Part shown: piece by piece, positions 1 to 7,902 of the stretch
How the letters are laid out: every line of letters starts with the position of its first letter
Numbering within the stretch: the stretch's first letter is position 1
DNA from: an uncultured Eubacteriales bacterium
GTDB taxonomy: Bacteria; Bacillota; Clostridia; Oscillospirales; Acutalibacteraceae
Direction of reading: 5' to 3'
NCBI GenBank assembly: GCA_900317215.1
Contig: ONFW01000190.1
Coordinates: forward strand, 1 to 12,394
Length of the DNA stretch: 12,394 bases
Translations under genes and position numbers: made by a program
Notes under the pieces: generated by a model
Database searches by the model: none
What the model was told of the DNA's origin: nothing
What the model saw: the letters and a program-made list of their open reading frames with translations, nothing else

Positions 1-855
1 CCTTGAGCTGTAATAGTATTCGTCAAGTCTGTACCAGACCTCACCGTATTTTCCCCACAATCCAAAGGAGGAGGGATTTACCGTTCCGTAGTCGCAGGAT
101 ACCGCATATTCCTCCGCCTCTCCTTCGGGACGATCATAAAGCATCCCGTCAGATGACATGAACGGATATACAAGTCCCTCTCCCGCACACCATTTTCCCA
201 GAACAAACCTCTCGTAAAAGCTTCCCGAATACAGCTTTTTGTACCTCTCTATCATCTCCTGTGAAAGTGACGGATTATCCTCCATAAGAAAATGGAGATA
301 GTATATATTCTTCTCCTCCGTCTTTTTTATCCATTCTCTGCAAAACCAGTGCTGCGGATATTCTGGGTTGCAGTTGAACCAGAGCTTAGAGCCCTCAACA
401 GAGCATCTTGCAAGCGCCTGCTCTACAAACGACCTCGGCATAAGAGCCGCCTCGTCAAAAAGAACACCGCTCAGTGTCATTCCCTGTATCAGCGCAGCCG
501 AGCTTTCGTCACGCCCGCCGAAAAGATAGAAGGTGTTTTTCCTTCTCCCGTCGGACAGATAAAACAGATTTGCCGAAAGCTTTTCCTCAACATCAAACCC
601 AAGCTCTCTTAGTATCCTCAGCAGCGGCACGGCTACGTTTCTTCTCACGGAGCGTATCGTCTTTCCGCAAATGGCAAAGCAGCCGTTATCAAACGAGAGC
701 ATGGCCCATGCCGCAAACGATACGCTCATGCACAGGGTCTTTCCGCTGCGTACGGCGCCGTCGCAGATTATTCCGTCAAAGCGTGAGGTCTTTCTCCTCG
801 GAGACCACCAGCTCAGAACATCAAGCTGTTTTCGGGAAAAAGCCCTGTAGCTCAT
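1..855 (-). CDS. terL: Phage terminase large subunit (PBSX/Terminase_3 type), 3' end outside window
   Basis: This is the ATP-driven DNA packaging motor and nuclease of a tailed phage. The frame is open from ATG at 855 down to base 1, giving 285 residues with no stop, so the C-terminus lies beyond the window. I translated it by hand. It has a Walker A motif GAVRSGKT (residues 33-40), a Walker B motif VLFDEAAL (131-138), an FNCNP segment at about 160-164 that fits the coupling region, and the start of the RNase H-like nuclease domain at SCDYG (253-257), where D255 would be a metal ligand. The order and spacing fit PBSX-family large terminases, which are usually about 400-450 residues. Its ATG overlaps the stop of the small-subunit gene (ATGA, 852-855), so translation is probably coupled. 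No frameshift is seen in the visible part. I cannot tell whether the prophage is intact. Confidence 0.93.
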   Translation of the reverse strand, partial: MSYRAFSRKQLDVLSWWSPRRKTSRFDGIICDGAVRSGKTLCMSVSFAAWAMLSFDNGCFAICGKTIRSVRRNVAVPLLRILRELGFDVEEKLSANLFYLSDGRRKNTFYLFGGRDESSAALIQGMTLSGVLFDEAALMPRSFVEQALARCSVEGSKLWFNCNPEYPQHWFCREWIKKTEEKNIYYLHFLMEDNPSLSQEMIERYKKLYSGSFYERFVLGKWCAGEGLVYPFMSSDGMLYDRPEGEAEEYAVSCDYGTVNPSSFGLWGKYGEVWYRLDEYYYSSR

Positions 856-1340
856 TCCTGCTCATCTCCGTCCTTTATTCCGCCTATCAGCGCCCTGTAA
901 AAATCCGATGAACCTCCGCCTTCCTCGTGACCGTACTGTTCAAGCTTCTCCAAAGCCTTCAGCCTGTCAAAGAACTTGATCTCCAAAGCCCCTTCCTTCG
1001 GGCGCTTTATCTCGGCCACATTGAAAAGATCGTAGCCCTCCGAATCAGTTCTGAAGCCCTCATCCTCAAATAAAAGCTTTACTGCGTCATTTACACTTCC
1101 GAAAGCGATCCTTTCATATCCTGCAAATGCTTTTTGTTTTGCGTTTTTCAGTCTTTTCTCGTACAAACTGCTTATTTCAGCGTTTATCTCATCCCTTGAC
1201 AGCAGAGAGGCTCCCGCCTTTTCAGGTTCTCCATATCCGGCCCCCGCAGCAGCGGCGGGAGCATCGCCTCCAGCCGAATATAGCTCACAAAAACGCTTTT
1301 CTCTTGCAGTCATACTGCCTGTTTTTCTTCTCAGTCTCAT
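852..1340 (-). CDS. terS: Phage terminase small subunit (Terminase_2-like)
   Basis: This DNA-recognition subunit pairs with the large terminase to select phage DNA for packaging. It has 162 residues. The N-terminal part (about 11-60, beginning MTAREKRFCELY and including AAAAGAGYGEPEKAGASLL) matches the helix-turn-helix pattern of Terminase_2 proteins. A central charged region follows, and the C-terminus is acidic (GIKDGDEQE). The stop overlaps the large-subunit ATG. An excellent AAAGGAGG lies at 1343-1350, but only 2 nt separate it from the ATG at 1338-1340. The CTG at codon 3 would be better spaced, and Met10, which begins the conserved domain, is another possible start. The family and position next to the large subunit make the call secure; the exact start is not. 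Confidence 0.9.
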   Translation of the reverse strand: MRLRRKTGSMTAREKRFCELYSAGGDAPAAAAGAGYGEPEKAGASLLSRDEINAEISSLYEKRLKNAKQKAFAGYERIAFGSVNDAVKLLFEDEGFRTDSEGYDLFNVAEIKRPKEGALEIKFFDRLKALEKLEQYGHEEGGGSSDFYRALIGGIKDGDEQE

Positions 1341-1370
1341 GACCTCCTTTCATTCACCCCCTTAAATCCA

Positions 1371-1398
1371 AAAAAATTCGACCTCAAAAGGTCGAATT
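1371..1398 (-). terminator. Intrinsic terminator upstream of terS (minus strand)
   Basis: A perfect 10-bp stem, AATTCGACCT (1375-1384) with AGGTCGAATT (1389-1398), has a CAAA loop. Read on the minus strand it is followed at once by six T (1376-1371, partly shared with the stem). On the plus strand no T run follows. It therefore stops leftward transcription just before the small terminase gene. No minus-strand gene lies immediately to its right, so it either shields the phage genes or acts as a leader terminator. Confidence 0.65.
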
Positions 1399-1399
1399 A

Positions 1400-1658
1400 T
1401 CACAAAGATACGCAACTAAATGTTATTCTCATATTTTTCTGATTAAATATTATCTGTTTGACAAATGAATTTCAATATATATGAAAGTTTCAGCTAAGAT
1501 TTCATCATAATTCTTCTTTGTAAAAAAGAAAAAGTCAATTTGTAATAAAATATAGGTAAGAATGGGGAAGTATCACCCCATCGGGCATAAATCATCAGAC
1601 AATTTATGTCAGTATTCATCACATCAACAAATCAAACAAAGAAAGAGGGTCAGAACAA
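1400..1658 (+). promoter_or_regulatory. Upstream region of the pullulanase gene: leader hairpins, weak promoter candidates
   Basis: This is the AT-rich intergenic sequence before pulA. A perfect TTGACA sits at 1458-1463 but no well-spaced -10 follows. A TAAAAT at 1546-1551 is a possible -10 with a poor -35, so the promoter cannot be fixed. A short palindrome TGAAAGTTTCA (1482-1492) could be an operator. It does not fit the CcpA cre consensus, and I saw no cre site. Two hairpins lie close to the gene: ATGGGG/CCCCAT (1562-1567, 1576-1581) and GGCATAAAT/ATTTATGTC (1584-1592, 1602-1610, one G-U pair). The ribosome site is GAGGG (1645-1649), 9 nt before ATG 1659. Confidence 0.4.
1447..1475 (-). 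promoter_or_regulatory. Candidate leftward promoter upstream of terS
   Basis: On the minus strand, TTGAAA (1475-1470) and TAATAT (1452-1447) are separated by 17 nt. A GATAAT overlaps the -10 at 1454-1449 with a 15-nt spacer. A transcript from here would meet the hairpin at 1371-1398 before reaching the small terminase. The match is moderate and the region is AT-rich, so chance is possible. Confidence 0.3.
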
Positions 1659-4600
1659 ATGACAAAGCTAACTAAAGGCTTAAAAAAGACCGCATCGTTC
1701 ATAATGTCTGCATTGATCTCTATGTCGGTCTTTTCTGTAGCCGTACCGCTGCAGGCGAGTGCAGTCTCCTATAGTGAGATGTCTGCACTGGACGCTCAGG
1801 CATACAGCGGCAATGACCTCGGAGCGGTCTACTCAAAAAGCTCCACCACCTTCAAGGTCTGGGCTCCCACTGCGGAATCTGTAAAGATCAAGCGCTACAC
1901 CACAGGCAGCGATGCAGAATCAGGAGCATCAGTAATTGAAACAAAGCCCATGACAAAGGGTTCCAACGGCGTATGGTCAATAACCATAAGCGGCGACCTC
2001 AAAAACACCTACTACACCTATCTTGTCAAATGCGGAGGCGTTGAAAAGGAGACCAACGACATTTATGCCCGCACAACAGGCGTAAACGGCATGAGGGCAA
2101 TGGTAGTCGATCTGGACAGCACAGATCCGGCCGGCTGGTCAAACGACCACCGCGTAGGCTGTACTAACCAGACGGACGCAATAATCTGGGAGGTCCATGT
2201 AAAGGACTTCTCATCAAGCTCAGACTCCGGCATGACAAACAAGGGCAAGTTCCTTGCCTTCACCGAAACAGGCACCACAGTAAACAACGACGGCGTACAC
2301 CCCACAGGCATAGACTATCTTGCCGATCTCGGCGTCACCCACGTTCATCTCCTTCCCGTATATGACTATGACGGCGAGATAGACGAGACAAACCTTTCGG
2401 CGAACAAGTTCAACTGGGGCTACGACCCTGTAAACTACAACACTCCCGAGGGCTCCTACTCAACCGACCCGTATCACGGCGAGGTACGTATAAAGGAGTT
2501 CAAGCAAATGGTGCAGGCTCTCCACAACAAGGGCATTGGCGTCATCATGGATGTTGTTTACAATCATACCTACGGCAAGAACGACTGGTTCGACTTCACC
2601 GTACCCGATTACTACTACCGTCAGAACTCACAGGGCAAGCAGTCCAACGGCTCCGGCTGCGGCAACGAGACTGCCAGCGACCGTGCGATGTTCCGCAAAT
2701 ACATGATAGACTCACTCACCTATTGGGCTGAGGAGTATCACCTCGACGGCTTCCGTTTCGACCTTATGGGTCTGCACGACTGCGAAACGATGAACCAGAT
2801 CAGAACAGCTCTCGATGCTATCGACCCCGAGATACTCATGTACGGTGAGCCGTGGTGGGCTGAGGAAACAACCTGCCCCACTCCCACAGCGGTACAGGGC
2901 AATATCAAAAAGCTCAACACCGACATCGCAGCCTTCAATGACAAGGTTCGTGACGCCATAAAGGGAAGCTGCTTTGGCGCAGGAGCGCCCGGCTTCATTC
3001 AGGGAGCAGGCTATGAGGAGGCTCTCAAGGCAGGCATTCAGGCAAACTCAACCGATCTGGCAGGCAATGACAAATGGTCGCTCCAGCCCTCTCAGACAGT
3101 CACCTACACCTCTGCTCACGACAACTACACGCTTTATGACAAGCTTGTGTCCTCTGTAAAGGGAGGCTCGGGCTTCGGCAACCGCTACGATGATCTCGTT
3201 GCTATGAACAAGATTGCAGGCGGCATCATCCTCACCTCTCAGGGTATGTCTTTCTTCCAGGCAGGCGAGGAATTTGCAAGGTCAAAGAACGGTGATGAAA
3301 ACAGCTATAAGTCCCCTTCAAGCATAAATCAGCTCGTATGGTCGCGCACCACCACCTACTCCGACCTTCTTGCCTACTACAAGGGTCTTATACAGATCAG
3401 AAAGGCATATTCTCCGTTCAGAAACCCCACAAACTCCACCAACAGCACCATTTATTTCTCATGGGGCACAAGCTGCCCGAGCAATGTTGTTGCGTTTACT
3501 ATGTACAACACGATAGCTCCCGAATCGGAGTGGAACTATGTCGGCGTTATACATAACTCTGCAAGCTATGCTCAGCAGGTGACCCTCATGTCCTCAAAGA
3601 CTCTGCCCTCACAGTGGACCATTATTGCAGACGGCTCCACGGCAGGTCTGCAGTCTCTCGGCACAACCGGCAGCACCGTTACCGTACCCGCTCGCTCTAC
3701 AATGGTGCTTGTTGACAAAGCAAGCTTCGACAGCACCGTAATTTCCTCAGGCGGCAAGGTAACCGTCAACCATGTTATCAAGCCCGCAGGCACCACCTAT
3801 AAGACCGAGACTCTCAAGGGCAAGGAGGGAGCTTCATACTCCACCTCTCCTCTGTCCGAGCTTCTCAGTCAGGGTTATAAGGTAGATTCCACCTCTGGTC
3901 AGACAACAGGCACCTACACCAAGGCAGGAACCACAGTTACATACTACTATACTATAGACAGCTCAAAATTTGCTCAGATCACCGTCAAGTATCAGGACGC
4001 CGAGACAGGCAAGTCCATTGCAGATGACGCAGTTACCTCTGGCGAGATCGGCAAGACCTATTCCGTATCCCCCAAGCAGATAAACGGCTATGAGTGCGAC
4101 ACCTCTCTCACAGGCAATGCAACAGGCACTCTTCCCGCAGGCGGAGTCACTGTCATCTTCAAGTATAACGAGACAGCTCCAACAGGGCTGAAGATCCACT
4201 ACTACAACTCCTCAGGCTGGTCCAATGTAGGCATGTACGTCTACACAGGCAAGGGCTCAACAGCCACTCAGCTTACTGGTGCATGGCCCGGCACTGCAAT
4301 GACCAACGAGGGCAACGGCTGGTATGTCGGCACGGTAAACTTCAATGATACTGCTCTGTTCATTGCAAACAACAATGTAGCTAATAACGCAGAGCAAGAT
4401 CCTGCGGGGATCAATCCCGACGGCTACTCCGTAACCGGCGAGGTATGGATCAAGGGAGGCAAGGTCTACCCCACAGGCAAGGTCACTGTAAAATATCAGA
4501 CTCAGGACGGTGTCATTCTCGACAAGATGACTCTGACAGGCATAGCGGACGGCACGGCTACCTACACTACCTCCGCAAAGACCTTTGAGGGCTATGAGCT

Positions 4601-6641
4601 TGTAACATCTCCCACAAACGCCTCCGGCCCATATACACAGGCGGAGATCACCGTAACCTATGTTTACAAGAGCAAGTCAGCTCCCGCTCTTTCCAATTCC
4701 TCAACCATATCACCCGCAAAGATCACCCTCGGAAGCAGCGCTACTGTTACCTGCTCGGCTTCGGGCGGCACCTCCCCCTACACCTATGCAGTCTATTACA
4801 AGCTTTCAAGCGCGACCTACTATTCCACCGTCAGAGATTATGCTTCCGGCACCTCTGTCAAGGTGACTCCTACCGAACCCGGCACCTACAACGTCCGTGT
4901 CAGAGCAAAGGATAAGAACGGCACAACAAAGGATAAGACCCTCACCCTTACGGTCGAGGACTCCGGTTCAACTCTCGTTAACAAGTCCACCCTGAGCTCC
5001 ACGACCTCTACCGTTGGCGGCACCGTTACTGTAACAGCAACAGGCTCCGGCGGAACCTCGCCCTACACTTACGCAGTTTATTACAAGCTTTCCACCTCCA
5101 CCTACTACACGGCGGTGCAGGACTACAGCACCACAAGAACCGTAAAGGTCACCACCGCAAAGGAAGGGACCTATAATATCCGCGTAAGAGTAAAGGACAG
5201 CAAGGGCAACATGGCAAACAAGGACTTCAACGTCACTGTAAGTGGCGCCGCCCTCACAAACAAATCCACAATAAGCTCCACGACCTCAAATGCCGGCGGC
5301 ACTGTCACCGTAACGGCAACAGGCTCCGGCGGAACCTCACCCTACACCTATGCGGTCTATTACAAGCTTTCAACCTCAACTTACTATACAACCGTACAGG
5401 ATTACAGCACCACAAGGACTATAAAGGTCACCACTGCCAAGGAAGCTACCTATAATATCCGTGTAAGAGTAAAGGATAAGAAAGGCACTATAGCAAACAA
5501 GGACTTCACCGTCAAATCAAGCGGCGCTGCACTTGCAAACAAATCCACAATAAGCGCAACAAGCATCACGGCAGGCAAGAGCGTCACCGTAACGGGAACA
5601 GCCTCAGGCGGCACAAGCCCCTATCAGTATGCTCTCTACTATAAGAAGTCCTCTGCTAACTACTACAGCACGGTTAAGGATTTCTCAACGACCAGAACTA
5701 TGTCCCTTACTCTCAAAGAGGCTGGCACATATAATCTGCGTACCAAGGTAAAGGACAGCAAGGGTACGATCGCATCAAAGAACTTCAACGTAACGGTTAC
5801 TGCCGCTGCCCTCGCAAACAGCACCAAGCTCAGCGCTTCAAGCATCGAGCTCGGCAGCAGCGTTACCATTACCGGAGCAGCCTCAGGCGGCACAAGTCCC
5901 TATAAATACGCCGCATATTCAAAGCTCTCAACATCGGAGTATTTCTCGACTATCAGGAGCTTCAGCACAACAAAGACGATCACCTTCACTCCCTCCGCCG
6001 CCGGAAAATACACGATCCGCACTAAGGTGCAGGACAGCGACGGAACGATCAAATCAAAGGATCTCACCCTTACGGTAACAGATTCACTCTCCAATGCCAC
6101 AACGGTTTCCTCCACCTCAATAACCCTTGGCGATGTTCTCACTGTCACCTGCAAGGCTACAGGCGGAAGCTCGGGCTACAACTACGCCGTCTATTACAAA
6201 AAGAGCTCGTCCTCGTCCTACACAACGGCTCAGGCCTTTGACACAAACAGGATCGTCAAAATAACTCCGCAGGCTGCCACCACCTACAACGTCCGCACTA
6301 AGGTCAAGGATTCCGCAGGCAAGATAGTTACAAAGGACTTCACAGTCAAGGTCGCAAATGCCACCTCTCTGGTTAACCTTTCAACCGTTTCGCCTGCCAA
6401 GATCTCAAAGGGTGACTGCGTAATAGTTCACGCTAACGCTTCCTGCGGCACAAAGCCCTACTACTATGCAGTTTACTACAAGCACTCCTCTGCAGACTAT
6501 TACACCACTAAGCAGAGCTTCAGCACAAATAATTCGATCGACATAACCCCCGCTCTCACGGGAACCTACAATATCCGCGTCAATGTCAAGGATAATACAG
6601 GCAAGATTGTAACAAAGGATCTCACGATCAAGGTAGTCTGA
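1659..6641 (+). CDS. pulA: Secreted type I pullulanase (GH13) with MucBP, CBM26 and seven Ig-like repeats
   Basis: This extracellular debranching enzyme hydrolyses alpha-1,6 links in pullulan, amylopectin or glycogen. It has 1660 residues. Residues 1-35 are a signal peptide (KK, then a hydrophobic core, cleavage after ASA). A CBM48-like domain follows at about 50-150. The GH13 barrel (about 165-590) carries the type I pullulanase signature NWGYDP (252-257), DVVYNHT (298-304), GFRFDLM with nucleophile D368, YGEPW with acid/base E397, and SAHDN with D488, so all three catalytic acids are present. A beta C-terminal domain runs to about 690. Then come MucBP-like modules at about 698-766 and 772-836, a CBM26-like starch-binding module at about 844-935 (AWPGTAMT, GNGWY), and a third MucBP-like module at about 940-1003. 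Seven Ig-like repeats fill 1010-1660. The protein ends DLTIKVV, with no LPXTG, dockerin, SLH or choline-binding motif visible. The gene stands alone between a leader and a terminator. Function is secure; localisation beyond export is not. Confidence 0.96.
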   Translation: MTKLTKGLKKTASFIMSALISMSVFSVAVPLQASAVSYSEMSALDAQAYSGNDLGAVYSKSSTTFKVWAPTAESVKIKRYTTGSDAESGASVIETKPMTKGSNGVWSITISGDLKNTYYTYLVKCGGVEKETNDIYARTTGVNGMRAMVVDLDSTDPAGWSNDHRVGCTNQTDAIIWEVHVKDFSSSSDSGMTNKGKFLAFTETGTTVNNDGVHPTGIDYLADLGVTHVHLLPVYDYDGEIDETNLSANKFNWGYDPVNYNTPEGSYSTDPYHGEVRIKEFKQMVQALHNKGIGVIMDVVYNHTYGKNDWFDFTVPDYYYRQNSQGKQSNGSGCGNETASDRAMFRKYMIDSLTYWAEEYHLDGFRFDLMGLHDCETMNQIRTALDAIDPEILMYGEPWWAEETTCPTPTAVQGNIKKLNTDIAAFNDKVRDAIKGSCFGAGAPGFIQGAGYEEALKAGIQANSTDLAGNDKWSLQPSQTVTYTSAHDNYTLYDKLVSSVKGGSGFGNRYDDLVAMNKIAGGIILTSQGMSFFQAGEEFARSKNGDENSYKSPSSINQLVWSRTTTYSDLLAYYKGLIQIRKAYSPFRNPTNSTNSTIYFSWGTSCPSNVVAFTMYNTIAPESEWNYVGVIHNSASYAQQVTLMSSKTLPSQWTIIADGSTAGLQSLGTTGSTVTVPARSTMVLVDKASFDSTVISSGGKVTVNHVIKPAGTTYKTETLKGKEGASYSTSPLSELLSQGYKVDSTSGQTTGTYTKAGTTVTYYYTIDSSKFAQITVKYQDAETGKSIADDAVTSGEIGKTYSVSPKQINGYECDTSLTGNATGTLPAGGVTVIFKYNETAPTGLKIHYYNSSGWSNVGMYVYTGKGSTATQLTGAWPGTAMTNEGNGWYVGTVNFNDTALFIANNNVANNAEQDPAGINPDGYSVTGEVWIKGGKVYPTGKVTVKYQTQDGVILDKMTLTGIADGTATYTTSAKTFEGYELVTSPTNASGPYTQAEITVTYVYKSKSAPALSNSSTISPAKITLGSSATVTCSASGGTSPYTYAVYYKLSSATYYSTVRDYASGTSVKVTPTEPGTYNVRVRAKDKNGTTKDKTLTLTVEDSGSTLVNKSTLSSTTSTVGGTVTVTATGSGGTSPYTYAVYYKLSTSTYYTAVQDYSTTRTVKVTTAKEGTYNIRVRVKDSKGNMANKDFNVTVSGAALTNKSTISSTTSNAGGTVTVTATGSGGTSPYTYAVYYKLSTSTYYTTVQDYSTTRTIKVTTAKEATYNIRVRVKDKKGTIANKDFTVKSSGAALANKSTISATSITAGKSVTVTGTASGGTSPYQYALYYKKSSANYYSTVKDFSTTRTMSLTLKEAGTYNLRTKVKDSKGTIASKNFNVTVTAAALANSTKLSASSIELGSSVTITGAASGGTSPYKYAAYSKLSTSEYFSTIRSFSTTKTITFTPSAAGKYTIRTKVQDSDGTIKSKDLTLTVTDSLSNATTVSSTSITLGDVLTVTCKATGGSSGYNYAVYYKKSSSSSYTTAQAFDTNRIVKITPQAATTYNVRTKVKDSAGKIVTKDFTVKVANATSLVNLSTVSPAKISKGDCVIVHANASCGTKPYYYAVYYKHSSADYYTTKQSFSTNNSIDITPALTGTYNIRVNVKDNTGKIVTKDLTIKVV
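4686..6638 (+). repeat. Seven tandem Ig-like tyrosine-rich repeats encoded in pulA (period about 93 codons)
   Basis: Repeats begin at about 4686, 4974, 5253, 5532, 5811, 6087 and 6369 (residues 1010, 1106, 1199, 1292, 1385, 1477, 1571). Each has the pattern S-T-I-S...G..VTVT..ASGGTSPY.YAVYYK.S...YY, then D(Y/F)S, then (T/G)TYN(I/V)R.(R/K)VKD..G and K(D/N)(F/L). The fold looks like an Ig or fibronectin-like beta sandwich and resembles the triple-tyrosine (Y_Y_Y) type repeats of Clostridia surface proteins. Repeats 2 and 3 are the closest pair, at roughly 85% protein identity by eye. Repeat 7 has two cysteines (C1587, C1596) that could form a disulfide. Such arrays usually act as stalks or binding modules; which applies here is unknown. 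Confidence 0.9.
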
Positions 6642-6680
6642 CAAGATACCGGCAAAATAGTCCTGGCATAGATCTTATCC

Positions 6681-6740
6681 TCCCCGATACCGCAAAGCAG
6701 AGCACGCTGCGCTCCCTGACGGTATCGGGGAATTCTTTTT
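6681..6740 (+). terminator. Intrinsic terminator of pulA
   Basis: A 12-bp stem pairs TCCCCGATACCG (6681-6692) with CGGTATCGGGGA (6720-6731). The loop is a long 27 nt, and five T follow at 6736-6740 after a 4-nt gap. It lies 40 nt after the pulA stop. The offset T run makes it less ideal than most, but the stem is perfect. Confidence 0.7.
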
Positions 6741-6836
6741 ACAGCGGCACCTTTACATAAATGTCCCCTTATCACATCTTAATAAAAATATAAACAGCTT
6801 TCTCTCCTTTCCACCACAGCATAGCTTTCCACACAT

Positions 6837-6884
6837 AAAAAAGCAGGTACAGCAATTCTGAAATTCAATTGCCATACCTGTTTT
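6837..6884. terminator. Second hairpin, bidirectional terminator-like
   Basis: The stem pairs CAGGTA (6844-6849) with TACCTG (6875-6880) and GCAATT (6852-6857) with AATTGC (6867-6872), with a CA/CA internal loop between them and a 9-nt loop. Six A precede it and four T follow, so it could stop transcription in both directions. The remaining sequence from 6642 to 6978 holds no gene or other signal that I can see. Confidence 0.6.
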
Positions 6885-6978
6885 ATTATTTCAGATAAAT
6901 CATTGCATAGACTGACTTTTCAGCGCCTAAGACAGCAGTTTACCGACTCTAAACTCACCTAACATCGCATAAATCCAA

Positions 6979-7007
6979 TTTACATTGCCTGCTGCTTAAT
7001 GTATAAT
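6979..7007 (+). promoter_or_regulatory. Sigma-A promoter of the 264-residue membrane protein gene
   Basis: TTTACA (6979-6984) and a perfect TATAAT (7002-7007) are separated by exactly 17 nt. The start codon is about 50 nt downstream, with GGAGGG (7047-7052) 7 nt before ATG 7060. An ATG at 7053 is in another frame and too close to the ribosome site. Confidence 0.75.
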
Positions 7008-7059
7008 TAATTATAGAGTATTGATCGGCGCTTAACTTAAACCATCGGAGGGATGAAAA

Positions 7060-7854
7060 ATGTACCAAAACAATAACAACAATCTTTATCACAATTATTC
7101 CTTGCAGGAGCCTTCACTATATGGTGCAAAAGCTATTCCGAAAAACTTCAATCCATCTGTTGATGTACCCATCAGCCCCCCCGCACCTCACGGAAATATT
7201 ATAGCACCTTTGTGGACCGCGGTAATAGCTGTCGCCGCTGCAGCAGGCTGTATTTCAGGTGAAAGCTGGACGCTCCCTGCAGCCATTATATGCTTGTATG
7301 CCGGCTGGTTTATACACATCCTTCCCTTTAAAAAATACAAGCTGCCCATTTTCATCGGATTCCTTTTCTGCAATGCTGCCGCCGCTGTTCTGACAGTCTG
7401 CCTTCGATTGGTTTTTCCGTCATTCTTCGCAGCGGTTTCTCAGGATTTGTTTTTCATATCGGGGATGTTGGTCTACGTATGCACATCTCTTTTTCTGTCA
7501 CTAAGCTTTCCTCTTCGGTACATCATCATGAAGCGTCGATGCTCCTTTGCTGTAAAGGCAGTATGCAGCAGACAGCCTCTGCGTTCAGGCGTCAGGTTCG
7601 TAACCTATACCCGGGAGTATGCGTATTATTATAACAACAAGCTTTACAAAGTCACTCTGTCATCTGGAAAACCCCGCCCCTTTGTGGGAACCCTGAATAT
7701 CCTGATGATAGATCCTGATAAACCCGATGTTTTTTACGACCCCTCTCAACCGAAGTTTTTCACTTTCCTGGTCTGTATTTTTTCAGGCGCAGCAAGCGCC
7801 TTATTCGGCTTAATGTTTATTATCGAAACGATAACAGATGCAATGCCCTTGTAA
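7060..7854 (+). CDS. Five-helix membrane protein with C-terminal DUF3592-like domain
   Basis: This is a protein of 264 residues with no assigned function. After an Asn-rich, Pro-containing hydrophilic N-terminus (1-46), hydrophobic segments lie at about 48-64, 72-88, 95-119 and 131-157. A soluble domain (about 158-232) follows, then a last helix (233-256). The soluble domain has CSFAVKAVC, YTREYAYYYNNKLYKV and IDPDKPDVFYDP. This order of beta strands, with a YxYxY motif and an NP/DP..P...YDP end, resembles DUF3592-type membrane proteins. That is a pattern match by eye. The gene at 8014 encodes a clear paralog with the same topology. It is monocistronic, with its own strong promoter, ribosome site and terminator, and has no catalytic motif I recognise. 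Confidence 0.85.
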   Translation: MYQNNNNNLYHNYSLQEPSLYGAKAIPKNFNPSVDVPISPPAPHGNIIAPLWTAVIAVAAAAGCISGESWTLPAAIICLYAGWFIHILPFKKYKLPIFIGFLFCNAAAAVLTVCLRLVFPSFFAAVSQDLFFISGMLVYVCTSLFLSLSFPLRYIIMKRRCSFAVKAVCSRQPLRSGVRFVTYTREYAYYYNNKLYKVTLSSGKPRPFVGTLNILMIDPDKPDVFYDPSQPKFFTFLVCIFSGAASALFGLMFIIETITDAMPL

Positions 7855-7864
7855 GCAGAAGCTT

Positions 7865-7902
7865 AACACCCCATGCTCCTTTCTGAGCACAGGGGTGTTT
7901 TT
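7865..7902 (+). terminator. Intrinsic terminator after the 264-residue gene
   Basis: AACACCCC (7865-7872) pairs with GGGGTGTT (7892-7899), and an inner GCTC/GAGC stem (7875-7878, 7885-7888) closes a 6-nt loop. Five T follow (7898-7902). It begins 10 nt after the stop codon. Confidence 0.85.

Noticed and set aside
292..911. Two plus-strand open frames of 106 and 145 codons
   Set aside because: They are antisense to the terminase genes, which show clear Walker and nuclease motifs.
1458..1483. TTGACA with TATATG as the pulA promoter
   Set aside because: The spacer is only 14 nt, too short for a normal sigma-A promoter, so it is mentioned only as a weak signal.
4686..6641. Direct repeats as a possible CRISPR or satellite
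   Set aside because: The period is about 279 bp, the frame is kept and the repeats encode diverged protein domains.
6560..6641. Search for LPXTG, dockerin or SLH at the pullulanase C-terminus
   Set aside because: None is present; the last repeat ends directly at the stop codon.
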